A stretch of DNA of 41,478 bases, taken from an uncultured Fluviicola sp. Its GTDB lineage: Bacteria; Bacteroidota; Bacteroidia; Flavobacteriales_D; Crocinitomicaceae. Made by a program: the position numbers and the translations under genes. This document shows, piece after piece, positions 8,438-15,910 of this stretch. Position 1 is the first letter of the stretch; each line of letters opens with the position of its first letter. The DNA is taken from contig NZ_CABHOL010000053.1 in assembly GCF_902168135.1 (NCBI RefSeq), positions 1 through 41,478 on the forward strand. Direction: 5' to 3'. Below the pieces are notes generated by a model. That model ran no database searches. It was not told the DNA's origin and saw only the letters and a list, made by a program, of their open reading frames with translations.

Positions 8438-9082
8438 TTAAGCGTATTTTACAACGATGGATTCGATTACATTTCCTGCATCTTCACACTTATCTGTTGC
8501 AACCTCCATGATTTGATAAATCTCACGTTTTTTGATCAGGTCTTTCGCATCAATATCCGAATCAAACAGCTTTTCAATGCTTAGATCAAAAATATCATCT
8601 GCCTGGTTCTCAACATAATTGATCTTGATTACACACTCTACAATTTTTTGTGTGTTTTTCAGGTTTCTAAGTTCCTTTACGGCAGCATTAACAGCTAAAA
8701 CCGCATCGTGAATTGCATCAGCCATTTTCAGGATACCGGAATCGTTCGGATCAACCTTGTAGAAGTTGATCTTTTTTGCCGAAGCATAGATGTAATCTGC
8801 GATATCATCCAGTGATGTAGCTAATGAGTGAATATCTTCACGATCAAATGGAGTGATGAAATTTCTTCCTAATTCCACAAAGATCTTGTGTGTTAAATCG
8901 TCGTTTTGGTGTTCCAAATCTTCCATTTCTTTAATAATGGATGCTCTCTTGTTGTAATCAGATTCGTTGACACATAATACCAATTTACCTGCGATTGCTT
9001 CCAGGTTCTGAGAAGCCTCTTCAAATAGAGAGTAAAACACTTTGTCTTTTGGTAAGAAAAACTTTAAAATTCCTGATGCCAT
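8438..9082 (-). CDS. DUF47 (PhoU-like) Pit accessory protein
   Basis: 214 residues, entirely helical, with the DUF47/PhoU-like pattern: DREDIHSLATSLDDIADYIYA in the middle and a C-terminal REIYQIMEVATDKCEDAGNVIE. Proteins of this family are encoded next to PiT transporters and are thought to control their activity. Their mechanism is less well known than that of PhoU with Pst. It is the first gene of a two-gene operon with pit, 24 nt apart. A TAnnTTTG box lies 25 nt upstream of the ATG. Confidence 0.9.
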   Translation of the reverse strand: MASGILKFFLPKDKVFYSLFEEASQNLEAIAGKLVLCVNESDYNKRASIIKEMEDLEHQNDDLTHKIFVELGRNFITPFDREDIHSLATSLDDIADYIYASAKKINFYKVDPNDSGILKMADAIHDAVLAVNAAVKELRNLKNTQKIVECVIKINYVENQADDIFDLSIEKLFDSDIDAKDLIKKREIYQIMEVATDKCEDAGNVIESIVVKYA

Positions 9083-9107
9083 TTGTTTAAACTTAATATT
9101 GATGGCG

Positions 9108-9115
9108 CAAATGTA
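9108..9115 (-). promoter_or_regulatory. Candidate -7 box of the DUF47-pit operon
   Basis: TACATTTG on the minus strand fits TAnnTTTG exactly and lies 25 nt before the DUF47 start. A Pho-box-like direct repeat lies 35 nt further upstream (9151-9168). Confidence 0.5.
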
Positions 9116-9150
9116 ATCCGACTTTATGGAGGATGTTTCGCGGAATGCAA

Positions 9151-9366
9151 ATGTTAACGAAATGGTAAAGTTGAAAGGTTTTACTACCCAATGTCTGTCA
9201 GACTCCGCAAAGTGTCAGTATTTGAGGCGATTAAGACAGCTTCAATGTTAACTAAATGTTAAGAAGTGTTTTTCTGCTAATGAATAGGTGGGCATTTAAC
9301 AGGGGGTTTTGCTACGGAAAGTTTACGAAGTGGATTCCAATGTTACCGGAATATTAAAAATGTTAT
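9151..9366. promoter_or_regulatory. Three Pho-box-like 7-4-7 direct repeats
   Basis: Pairs of heptamers separated by 4 bp, an 11-bp period: ATGTTAA-cgaa-ATGGTAA (9151-9168), ATGTTAA-ctaa-ATGTTAA (9245-9262) and ATGTTAC-cgga-ATATTAA (9340-9357). A further ATGTTAT is at 9360-9366. The three start 94 and 95 bp apart in the spacer between the pit operon and the phosphate porin. E. coli PhoB boxes have the same 7+4+7 geometry with a different heptamer. Binding by the PhoB-like protein encoded at 10724-11398 is inference. Confidence 0.5.
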
Positions 9367-9415
9367 CAAAAAATTAAACTATTATTTGTCTTGAGTTAAA
9401 TCAATGTGAAGCCAT

Positions 9416-9423
9416 TAGTTTTG
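9416..9423 (+). promoter_or_regulatory. Candidate promoter of the phosphate porin gene
   Basis: TAGTTTTG fits TAnnTTTG, 16 nt before the ATG at 9440. TTG at 9391-9393, 22 nt upstream, could serve as the -33 element. Confidence 0.5.
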
Positions 9424-9439
9424 CCCTCGAATTTAAAAA

Positions 9440-10702
9440 ATGGCAATGTTAAGATTTTCTACCTCATTAATCATTTTCTGGATGATTTTTTCAAGTTCAG
9501 CAAGGGCAAACAATAATCCGGAGTTTGGAGACAGCTCTTTTTTGGGTATCAACTCAATCTTCAAATTGCGTGATTCTTCAGTGAGAATTATTAAAAGTAA
9601 AAGTTGGTATGACAGGTTTGCAATCAGAGGGTATGGTCAGGTTCGATACAATCGGTTATTGGAAACTAATCCGGAGTTAAAGTGTGAGCAATGCGATAAA
9701 TCATGGGGTGAAAATGGAGGTTTTTTTATACGACGATTACGAATCATTTTTTATGGTCAAATTAGTCAACGGGTTTATTTTTATATTCAACCTGACTTTG
9801 CGTCCAGTGTAGGGAGTTCAAATCATATAGGGCAATTGAGAGATGCTTACTTTGATGTCGGAATCGATAAGGATAATGTTTATCGTTTTAGAATCGGACA
9901 GAGTAAGGTTCCTTTCGGGTTTGAGAACATGCAGTCCAGTCAGAATAGATTGACACTGGATAGAAATGATCCGTTGAACAGTGCTGTTTCCAATGAACGC
10001 GATTTGGGGGTGTTCTTTTATTGGGCTCCTAAGAAACGACGAGAACTATTTAGTTCACTGGTTAGCGACGGGTTAAAAGGAAGCGGTGATTATGGGGTTG
10101 GTGCTATTGGAGTTTACAATGGTCAGACAGCAAATCAAAGTGAACGAAATAAAACACCACATGTGGTAGGAAGGTTTTCTTATCCTTTTCGGGTGAAAAG
10201 TCAAATTTTTGAAATGGGTATTCAAGCTTATACCGGAAAATTTGTTCTGTTAAGTACCAGTCCCGGCGTTAAAAAAAATGCCAAAAGCGAGTATAAAGAT
10301 GAGCGGATTGCTGCGACTTTTGTGATGTATCCGAAACCCTTTGGAATTCAGGCAGAGTATAATATAGGAACTGGGCCTGAATTTAATAAGTTTAGTGATT
10401 CCATTGAAAATCAAAAATTAAACGGGGGATATGTTTTGCTGAATTACCAGTTTAAATTTAAAGAACAATTATTGATTCCTTTTATAAAGGCACAATATTA
10501 TGACGGAGGCAAAAAGCACGAGCTGGATGCGAGAAGCTATCGTGTTCAGGAGTATGAATTCGGGGTAGAGTGGCAAATGAACAAATATTTTGAATTTGTA
10601 GCGATGTATACAATTTCGAAAAGAAGATTTGAAGATTTCGTACTAAGAGATAATCATCAATATGGTCAGTTGCTGAGACTGCAAGTGCAATTTAGCTTTT
10701 AG
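9440..10702 (+). CDS. OprO/OprP-family phosphate-selective porin
   Basis: 420 residues with an N-terminal signal peptide (LIIFWMIFSSSARA) and alternating beta-strands to the C-terminal residue, which is phenylalanine (LRLQVQFSF), as expected for a barrel inserted by the Bam machinery. Family features include GYGQVRYNRL near the start, RRLRIIFYGQISQRVYFYIQ, the DAYFDVGI strand, and the loop segment FRIGQSKVPFGFENMQSS followed by ERDLGVFF. Members of this family are trimeric outer-membrane channels selective for phosphate or polyphosphate. Divergent orientation from the DUF47-pit operon and convergence with a PhoB-type regulator support phosphate as the substrate. An in-frame ATG at 9446 is an alternative start. 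Confidence 0.85.
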   Translation: MAMLRFSTSLIIFWMIFSSSARANNNPEFGDSSFLGINSIFKLRDSSVRIIKSKSWYDRFAIRGYGQVRYNRLLETNPELKCEQCDKSWGENGGFFIRRLRIIFYGQISQRVYFYIQPDFASSVGSSNHIGQLRDAYFDVGIDKDNVYRFRIGQSKVPFGFENMQSSQNRLTLDRNDPLNSAVSNERDLGVFFYWAPKKRRELFSSLVSDGLKGSGDYGVGAIGVYNGQTANQSERNKTPHVVGRFSYPFRVKSQIFEMGIQAYTGKFVLLSTSPGVKKNAKSEYKDERIAATFVMYPKPFGIQAEYNIGTGPEFNKFSDSIENQKLNGGYVLLNYQFKFKEQLLIPFIKAQYYDGGKKHELDARSYRVQEYEFGVEWQMNKYFEFVAMYTISKRRFEDFVLRDNHQYGQLLRLQVQFSF

Positions 10703-10712
10703 TCATCATAAT

Positions 10713-10740
10713 AAAATACCAGCTCATGAGCTGGTATTTT
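10713..10740. terminator. Bidirectional terminator between porin and PhoB-like gene
   Basis: A perfect 28-bp palindrome with 14-bp arms (AAAATACCAGCTCA and its complement) flanked by A and T runs on both strands. It contains the stop codon and the last codons of the minus-strand regulator gene, so the convergent genes share one hairpin. Confidence 0.88.
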
Positions 10741-11398
10741 TGAATTTATATCCGATTCCTTTGACGGTCTGAATGTAATCGTCGCCAATCTTTTCCCTTA
10801 GTTTCCTTACGTGAACATCAATAGTACGATCGCCCACTATAATGTCTGTTCCCCAAACGCGTTCCAGGATCACATCCCTTTCAAAAACAACTTCAGGTCT
10901 GGAAGCCAAAAGCGCGAGCAGTTCAAACTCTTTTTTAGGCAGATGAAGTGTTTCGCCGTTTTTGATAACCAGGTATTTTTCCCGGTTTATCACCAGGTCA
11001 GGAGTTCCTGCGGGTTTTGCCTGAACGGCTTCTTTTCTTCTTAATAATGCATGTACTCTGCTGATAAGAACACGGGGTTTAATGGGTTTTGAAATATAAT
11101 CATCAGCACCCGCGTCAAGGCCCGCAATCTGGCTGTAATCTTCATTCCTGGCAGTTAGAAAACAGATGAGTATATTTTCTAATCCGGGAGTATTCCTGAT
11201 TTGTTCACACACTTCAATTCCATCCATTCCAGGCATCATAACATCCAGAATGACCAAGTCGGGTTTTTCTTCCTTGCAAAGCCTGATTCCTGTTTGGCCG
11301 TTTTCTGCAAGAAAAACGTTGAAACCTTCCTTCTTGAGATTATATCCGAGTATTTCACGGATATCTTCTTCGTCATCAACTATTAAAATTTTATCCAT
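10724..11398 (-). CDS. PhoB/OmpR-type response regulator
   Basis: 224 residues from ATG 11398. The longer frame from 11464 adds 22 residues with no family match and would start upstream of the TACCTTTG promoter box, so it is rejected. The receiver domain has acidic residues Asp8/Asp9, phosphoacceptor Asp52 (VILDVMMPGMDG), Thr82 and Lys104. The C-terminal winged-helix domain ends with RTIDVHVRKLREKIGDDYIQ and VKGIGYKF, closest to the PhoB branch. No histidine kinase gene is adjacent, so its partner must lie elsewhere. Position next to pit and a phosphate porin suggests control of phosphate genes. The last four residues (NTSS) and the stop are encoded inside the bidirectional terminator. Confidence 0.88.
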   Translation of the reverse strand: MDKILIVDDEEDIREILGYNLKKEGFNVFLAENGQTGIRLCKEEKPDLVILDVMMPGMDGIEVCEQIRNTPGLENILICFLTARNEDYSQIAGLDAGADDYISKPIKPRVLISRVHALLRRKEAVQAKPAGTPDLVINREKYLVIKNGETLHLPKKEFELLALLASRPEVVFERDVILERVWGTDIIVGDRTIDVHVRKLREKIGDDYIQTVKGIGYKFKNTSS

Positions 11399-11421
11399 TC
11401 TTAATGAGTTCCAGATCCATT

Positions 11422-11429
11422 CAAAGGTA
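11422..11429 (-). promoter_or_regulatory. Candidate -7 box of the PhoB-like gene
   Basis: TACCTTTG on the minus strand fits TAnnTTTG, 23 nt before the ATG at 11398. About 90 nt further upstream, 11520-11537 holds a 7-4-7 pair (ATGTTGT-gaaa-TTGTTAA) resembling the repeats near pit. That could indicate autoregulation. Confidence 0.45.
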
Positions 11430-11464
11430 AGAAAGTATTTTTGAGTGGGTTGATTATTCGCCAA

Positions 11465-11985
11465 TTATATTACAAAAAACTAAAACGAGATAGTCAAAAT
11501 AAGTCTTGTACAAGTTTTGATGTTGTGAAATTGTTAAAAAATCCGTTCATCAATCATTTCATCCATTCAACATGAAAAAGCACGTTTTTTTTACGTCAAA
11601 AAAAACGCCTTTCTTGGAATCTTAAAAAGGCAATGTACCCGGGTAACAATTATTTTATCGGGAGTATTTGTTGATTAATCGGTTCAATTTAAGATTTAAT
11701 TGACTGATCGGTTAATTATTTAACGGAAGGACAATACATTCGTTTAAAGCATTCTTTAAATCCTTTATTTGTCCTTTTTTGTAAGTCTCTCGAAAAAGTG
11801 AAAAAGCAATGAGATTATGGCTTATCTTTGCCCTAGTAGTAGTAGGTTAGGTTGATTAGTGTGATAAGAGCTTGGGACGCCCGTCCTGAGCTCTTATCTT
11901 TTTAAGACGATTCCATCTGCTAATTTCCCGGGATCATTTTTCCGAAACGTTTTCTTAGTATATTCACGGAAATAATCATCTTAGA
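11465..11985. other. Long intergenic region between two response regulator genes
   Basis: No coding frame was seen in this 521-nt divergent spacer. It holds a T8/A8 inverted repeat (11583-11607, arms CGTTTTTTTT), a short GCCTTT...AAAAGGC hairpin (about 11608-11632), a direct repeat (TTGATTAATCGGTT at 11671-11684 and TTGACTGATCGGTT at 11700-11713), and the promoter-terminator unit at 11823-11903 listed separately. Confidence 0.6.
11823..11903 (+). ncRNA. Candidate small RNA unit (promoter box plus terminator)
   Basis: TATCTTTG (11823-11830) fits the -7 consensus. About 35 nt later a strong two-part hairpin (11863-11898) pairs GATAAGAGCT with AGCTCTTATC around an inner GGAC-GCCC-GTCC stem, followed by five T. 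Transcription starting near 11836 would give an RNA of about 65 nt with no credible open frame. No -33 element was found. It could instead be an attenuator in a long leader of the rprY gene, which starts 82 nt later. Confidence 0.4.
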
Positions 11986-12681
11986 ATGAAATCAAAGGCT
12001 AAAATATTATTGGTTGAGGATGATACCAATCTTGGGTTTGTAATTTCGGACCAGTTAAAATCAGAAGGGTATCAGGTGTCGTTGTGTACAAACGGTATGG
12101 ACGGCCACATGCGCTTTTCGGAAGATGAATTCCATATGTGTATTTTTGATGTTATGATGCCGAAAAAAGACGGTTTCACACTTGCACGTGAAATCCGGAC
12201 AATGAACCAGGATATTCCCATTCTGTTCCTTACGGCAAAAGCAATGACAGAAGATAAAATTGCAGGTTTCAATGCCGGAGGAGATGATTATCTGACCAAA
12301 CCTTTTTCTTTTGATGAGCTTTCTGTTCGTGTAAAAGCACTTTTGAAGCGGGTAAATATACAGGACGAACCCGAACAAAAAATTGTTCATATCGGAACCT
12401 ATGTCTTCGATACGGAGAATTTTACTTTAAAACATCCTGAGTTTGAAAAGACGCTTACTAAAAAAGAAGCAATGGTATTGAAAATTCTGTGCAAATTCAA
12501 AAATGCGGTTGTTCCCAGAGAAAATATACTGACAGCCGTTTGGGGTCAGGATGATTACTTTGCAGGAAGAAGTATGGATGTTTTCATTACGAAACTTCGA
12601 AAGTACTTTTCTATGGATCCTAAAATCGCTATTTCCAACATTCATGGAATTGGTTTCAAACTGGAAGTTCTGCCTGAATGA
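11986..12681 (+). CDS. rprY: RprY-type OmpR-family response regulator
   Basis: 231 residues. Receiver domain: ILLVEDDTNLGFVI with Glu11/Asp12, phosphoacceptor Asp55 in FDVMMPKKDGFTLA, Thr83, and Lys105 in DDYLTKPFS. The C-terminal winged helix has RSMDVFITKLRKYF and ISNIHGIGFKLE. The segments MMPKKDGFTLA and the ARSMDV/GRSMDV helix are typical of RprY, the Bacteroidetes regulator paired with the kinase RprX. No kinase gene is adjacent here. The stop codon overlaps the start of tsaB (ATGA), so the two are translationally coupled. Promoter not clear. Confidence 0.85.
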   Translation: MKSKAKILLVEDDTNLGFVISDQLKSEGYQVSLCTNGMDGHMRFSEDEFHMCIFDVMMPKKDGFTLAREIRTMNQDIPILFLTAKAMTEDKIAGFNAGGDDYLTKPFSFDELSVRVKALLKRVNIQDEPEQKIVHIGTYVFDTENFTLKHPEFEKTLTKKEAMVLKILCKFKNAVVPRENILTAVWGQDDYFAGRSMDVFITKLRKYFSMDPKIAISNIHGIGFKLEVLPE

Positions 12682-13346
12682 GTTACATTTTACATATTGA
12701 AACTGCAACAAAGGTTTGCTCGGTTAGCTTATCTTCGGATGGAGAACTGGTCCAAATCCGTGAATTCAAAGACGAAGGTTACTCACACGGAGAACAATTA
12801 ACCATCCTTATTCAAAATGTATTGGAGCTGCAGGGAATTACCGCTGAAAGCTTATCCGCTGTTTCGGTTTCGGCCGGACCCGGTTCATACACCGGGCTTC
12901 GGATTGGAGTTTCAACAGCGAAAGGGTTGTGTTATGCGCTGAATATTCCCCTGATCTCTATCGGTACGCTTGAGTCTATGGCAGAAGTAGCCAGGGTGGC
13001 ATACCCGGATTCCAATCTGTGCCCGATGATAGATGCCCGGAGAATGGAAGTTTTCTCGCTGATCACGAACTTTGAGGAAGATATCCTGAAACCGGTAAGT
13101 GCCGATATCCTGGATGAGAATTCCTATACGGAGTTTGAACCCTTTGTTTGTTTCGGTGATGGAGCAAAAAAGATGGCAGAGCTTTGGAACGAACGGGATA
13201 TCCTCTTCGATTTGGAACTGGAACCTTCTGCTAAAGGACAGGTCCATGCGGCTTATCAAAAGTTCCTGAAACAGGAGTTTGAAGATGTGGCTTACTTTGA
13301 ACCGGCTTATCTGAAGGAATTTTATCAGGCGCCTTCTAAGAAATGA
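12678..13346 (+). CDS. tsaB: TsaB, tRNA threonylcarbamoyladenosine biosynthesis
   Basis: 222 residues, the usual length. The ASKHA fold starts ILHIETATKVCSVSLSSDG. The family hallmark VSAGPGSYTGLRIGVSTAKG is complete, and the downstream PMIDARRMEVFS is typical. TsaB scaffolds TsaD and TsaE in making N6-threonylcarbamoyladenosine at A37 of tRNAs that read ANN codons. It is cytoplasmic and essential in many bacteria. The start ATG overlaps the rprY stop by four bases (ATGA). A structured convergent spacer follows. Confidence 0.93.
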   Translation: MSYILHIETATKVCSVSLSSDGELVQIREFKDEGYSHGEQLTILIQNVLELQGITAESLSAVSVSAGPGSYTGLRIGVSTAKGLCYALNIPLISIGTLESMAEVARVAYPDSNLCPMIDARRMEVFSLITNFEEDILKPVSADILDENSYTEFEPFVCFGDGAKKMAELWNERDILFDLELEPSAKGQVHAAYQKFLKQEFEDVAYFEPAYLKEFYQAPSKK

Positions 13347-13423
13347 TCAATTATTAATGACGCCATTATCAGGAGGGATGCTGAATACTTACGCTTCAGC
13401 ATAGGGAGTCTCTCGATAATTGA
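13347..13423. other. Nested inverted repeats between convergent tsaB and fsr
   Basis: Outer arms TCAATTAT (13347-13354) and ATAATTGA (13416-13423), and inner arms ATGCTGAA (13378-13385) and TTCAGCAT (13395-13402), form a two-part hairpin starting directly after the tsaB stop. No T-run follows closely, so action as an intrinsic terminator is uncertain. Confidence 0.5.
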
Positions 13424-13441
13424 AAACTTCCTAATTGATAA

Positions 13442-14653
13442 TTATTTCTGCGCCCTACGCTTCTTAATATTCGGTAGAAAGATTGTTACCATTCCGATCA
13501 AAGGCAGGTAAGAACACAAGTGGTATACATATGTTACGCTCGTTTTATCGATGATCCCGCCAAGGATTGCAGATCCTAATCCTCCCATTCCAAAAGCAAA
13601 TCCGTAAAATAACCCGGATACCATCCCGATTCTTCCCGGCAGTAATTCCTGTGCATAAACCAATATAGAGGAGAAAGCGGAAGCTAAAATTGCCCCGGCA
13701 CATACAATGCATACACTCGTCCAGAGAAGACTATCAATATAAGGTAAGGCCAGTGAGAATGGAGCTGCTCCCAGGATAGAGAACCAAATGATCTTTTTTC
13801 GTCCGAATTTATCACCCAATGGTCCGCCAAACAAAGTCCCTAATGTAAAAGCAAGCAAATACAGGAATAAATGCATCTGGCTTGCAGTTTCGGATAAACC
13901 GAATTTTTCTTCCAGGTAAAACACGTAATAGTTTGAAATACTTGCAGTAAAGAAATACTTCGAAAAGATCAAGACTAATAGAATGATAATGGAGAGGACA
14001 ATGCGTGTCTGGGACAAACCAAGCGGTTCTTCATTATAGGCGTTTTTCTTGAAGGAACTGTGGGTCAGATAACCCTTGTACCAACTGCTCACTTTGAACA
14101 GGATAATTCCTCCCAAAACAGCGAAAAAAGCAAAAAAAGCAATGGTGTATTGGCCCAGAGGAATCGCAATGAAGGCTATCAGCAGCGGACCAACCGCACT
14201 TCCGCCGTTTCCTCCTAATTGGAAAATAGACTGTGCAAATCCTCTTCTTCCCCCGGATGCATAATAGGCAACACGGGAAGCTTCCGGATGAAAAATCGAA
14301 GATCCCATACCGATCAGACAAGCCGCTAAAAGAATCGTTACAAAATTAGAAGCAAAAGAAAGTGTGATCAACCCGGAAAAAGCGAACAGCATTCCGACCG
14401 TAAATGAGTAAGGTTGCGGTTTTTTATCCGTAAATGTGCCTACAACCGGTTGTAAAAGGGAAGAGGTGATTTGAAATGAAAAAGTGATGAATCCGATTTG
14501 CGTATAGCTTAGGTTGTAAGCATCCTTTAAAATCGGATAGGAAGCAGGGAGTACAGCCTGCATCAAATCATTCAGAAAATGACCACAACAAACAGCGAAT
14601 AAAATGGGATAAACTGTTTTTTTAGCATCAAATGCTAACGCCTCTGCTTTCAT
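13442..14653 (-). CDS. fsr: MFS efflux transporter, Fsr (fosmidomycin resistance) family
   Basis: 403 residues, twelve predicted membrane helices. The sequence follows the Fsr branch of the major facilitator superfamily closely: GHFLNDLMQAVLPASYPILK, FQITSSLLQPVVGTFTDK with the conserved charged TDK after helix 2, GMGSSIFHPEASRVAYYASG, RRGFAQSIFQLGGNGGSAVG, and ILVYAQELLPGRIGMVSGLF. E. coli Fsr exports fosmidomycin; the natural substrate of chromosomal copies in Bacteroidetes is not known. It is transcribed alone on the minus strand, divergent from the aromatic amino acid genes, with an AT-rich repeat patch in the shared spacer. Confidence 0.9.
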   Translation of the reverse strand: MKAEALAFDAKKTVYPILFAVCCGHFLNDLMQAVLPASYPILKDAYNLSYTQIGFITFSFQITSSLLQPVVGTFTDKKPQPYSFTVGMLFAFSGLITLSFASNFVTILLAACLIGMGSSIFHPEASRVAYYASGGRRGFAQSIFQLGGNGGSAVGPLLIAFIAIPLGQYTIAFFAFFAVLGGIILFKVSSWYKGYLTHSSFKKNAYNEEPLGLSQTRIVLSIIILLVLIFSKYFFTASISNYYVFYLEEKFGLSETASQMHLFLYLLAFTLGTLFGGPLGDKFGRKKIIWFSILGAAPFSLALPYIDSLLWTSVCIVCAGAILASAFSSILVYAQELLPGRIGMVSGLFYGFAFGMGGLGSAILGGIIDKTSVTYVYHLCSYLPLIGMVTIFLPNIKKRRAQK

Positions 14654-14774
14654 GCCTGCAAATTTAAAGCTTCCTTCGTTAAGGAGTTGTTAACTCGCAA
14701 GCTTATTTTGAAATAATCTGCTTGCTGTTTATAGGGGTAGGATAGCATGAATTGGTAGTTAAGTCGGTTGAGAT

Positions 14775-14806
14775 AATTCGTAATTCGGAACCGGAAATTC
14801 GTAATT
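14775..14806. repeat. Dispersed AATTCGTAATT repeat copies
   Basis: AATTCGTAATTC at 14775-14786 and AATTCGTAATT at 14796-14806, in the spacer between divergent fsr and the DAHP synthase gene. The same unit occurs at 21952-21986 and 22109-22142. Confidence 0.6.
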
Positions 14807-14827
14807 ATTAGGTAATTTGGTTCTACC

Positions 14828-15910
14828 ATGAACAGCATCATTCAAAAAGGAGGAAAAAGGCCGATTATCATTGCCGGACCATGTAGCGCGGAAACCGAAG
14901 AACAAATGATGGAAACCGCATTGCAGATCAAAGAGTTTTGCGATATCGATATTTTGAGAGCAGGGATCTGGAAACCACGTACGCGCCCGGATTCGTTTGA
15001 AGGAGTCGGGGAGATAGGCCTGAGTTGGCTGGTAAATGCGGGAAAAGAATTGGGAGTTCCGGTTACAACGGAGGTAGCCAATACCAAACACGTGGAACAA
15101 GCGTTAAAGGCTGGAGTAAATATCCTTTGGATAGGGGCGCGAACGACCGTAAATCCTTTCGCGGTGCAGGAAATTGCGGATGCGTTGAAAGGAGTGAAAA
15201 TTCCCGTTTTGGTAAAGAATCCGGTGAACCCGGACCTTGAATTATGGATCGGGGCATTTGAGCGTTTGGAAAAAGCAGGAATAACAGAATTGGGAGCAAT
15301 TCATCGCGGATTTTCCGTTTATAAACATGCTAAATACCGCAATGTACCTAACTGGGAAATCCCCATTGCGTTGCACGAACGTCTTCCGGATCTTCCGATT
15401 ATCAATGACCCAAGCCATATTACCGGTAATAGGAATTTACTCCTGGAAGTTTCTCAAAAAGCAATGGACCTGAATTTTGACGGACTGATCATCGAAACGC
15501 ACCGGAATCCGGATGCTGCATGGTCGGATGCTGCACAGCAGTTGACACCAAAAAACCTGGGCAACTTATTGGATTCATTAGTTCTCCGGTCTCAGAGTTC
15601 CGAAAAACTCGACAGCGAGCATATTTCGGTGATCCGTGAAAAGATCGGGGATTTGGATGACCGTTTGTTTGATATCCTGACAGCCAGAATGCAGTTGAGC
15701 GAGGAGCTCGGGATTTTCAAAAAGGAACACAATGTCACTATTTTACAGCCTGAACATTGGAAGAAACTTATTTCTGCCAGGTTGAGCAGGGCAGATGAAT
15801 ATAAATTGAGTGATCGATTTGTACGCCAGGTAATGGATGCCATTCACCAGGAATCTATTCGTCACCAGGTCCGTGTGATGAACAATTCGTCCGATAAAGA
15901 AGAACAATGA
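14828..15910 (+). CDS. Bifunctional DAHP synthase / chorismate mutase (type II)
   Basis: 360 residues in two domains. Residues 1-260 are a DAHP synthase of the KDO8P-synthase-like class: IIIAGPCSAE, WKPRTRPDSFEG, VTTEVANTKHVEQAL, WIGARTTVNPFAVQE, VLVKNPVNPD, a HRGFS loop, and the metal/substrate segment DPSHITGNR. Residues about 268-350 are an all-helical AroQ-type chorismate mutase (IREKIGDLDDRLFDILTAR through FVRQVMDAIHQESIR). The enzyme catalyses the first step of the shikimate pathway and also chorismate to prephenate. The mutase domain often acts as an allosteric sensor in such fusions. The stop overlaps the aroA start (ATGA), so the two are coupled. This fusion order is common in Bacteroidetes. 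Confidence 0.93.
   Translation: MNSIIQKGGKRPIIIAGPCSAETEEQMMETALQIKEFCDIDILRAGIWKPRTRPDSFEGVGEIGLSWLVNAGKELGVPVTTEVANTKHVEQALKAGVNILWIGARTTVNPFAVQEIADALKGVKIPVLVKNPVNPDLELWIGAFERLEKAGITELGAIHRGFSVYKHAKYRNVPNWEIPIALHERLPDLPIINDPSHITGNRNLLLEVSQKAMDLNFDGLIIETHRNPDAAWSDAAQQLTPKNLGNLLDSLVLRSQSSEKLDSEHISVIREKIGDLDDRLFDILTARMQLSEELGIFKKEHNVTILQPEHWKKLISARLSRADEYKLSDRFVRQVMDAIHQESIRHQVRVMNNSSDKEEQ

Noticed and set aside
9194-9228. TGTCAG copies resembling E. coli Pho box half-sites
   Set aside because: Their spacing does not follow an 11-bp period; the ATGTTAA pairs are the better candidates.
11399-11464. Longer start for the PhoB-like regulator
   Set aside because: The extra 22 residues have no counterpart in response regulators, and the segment contains the TACCTTTG -7 box.
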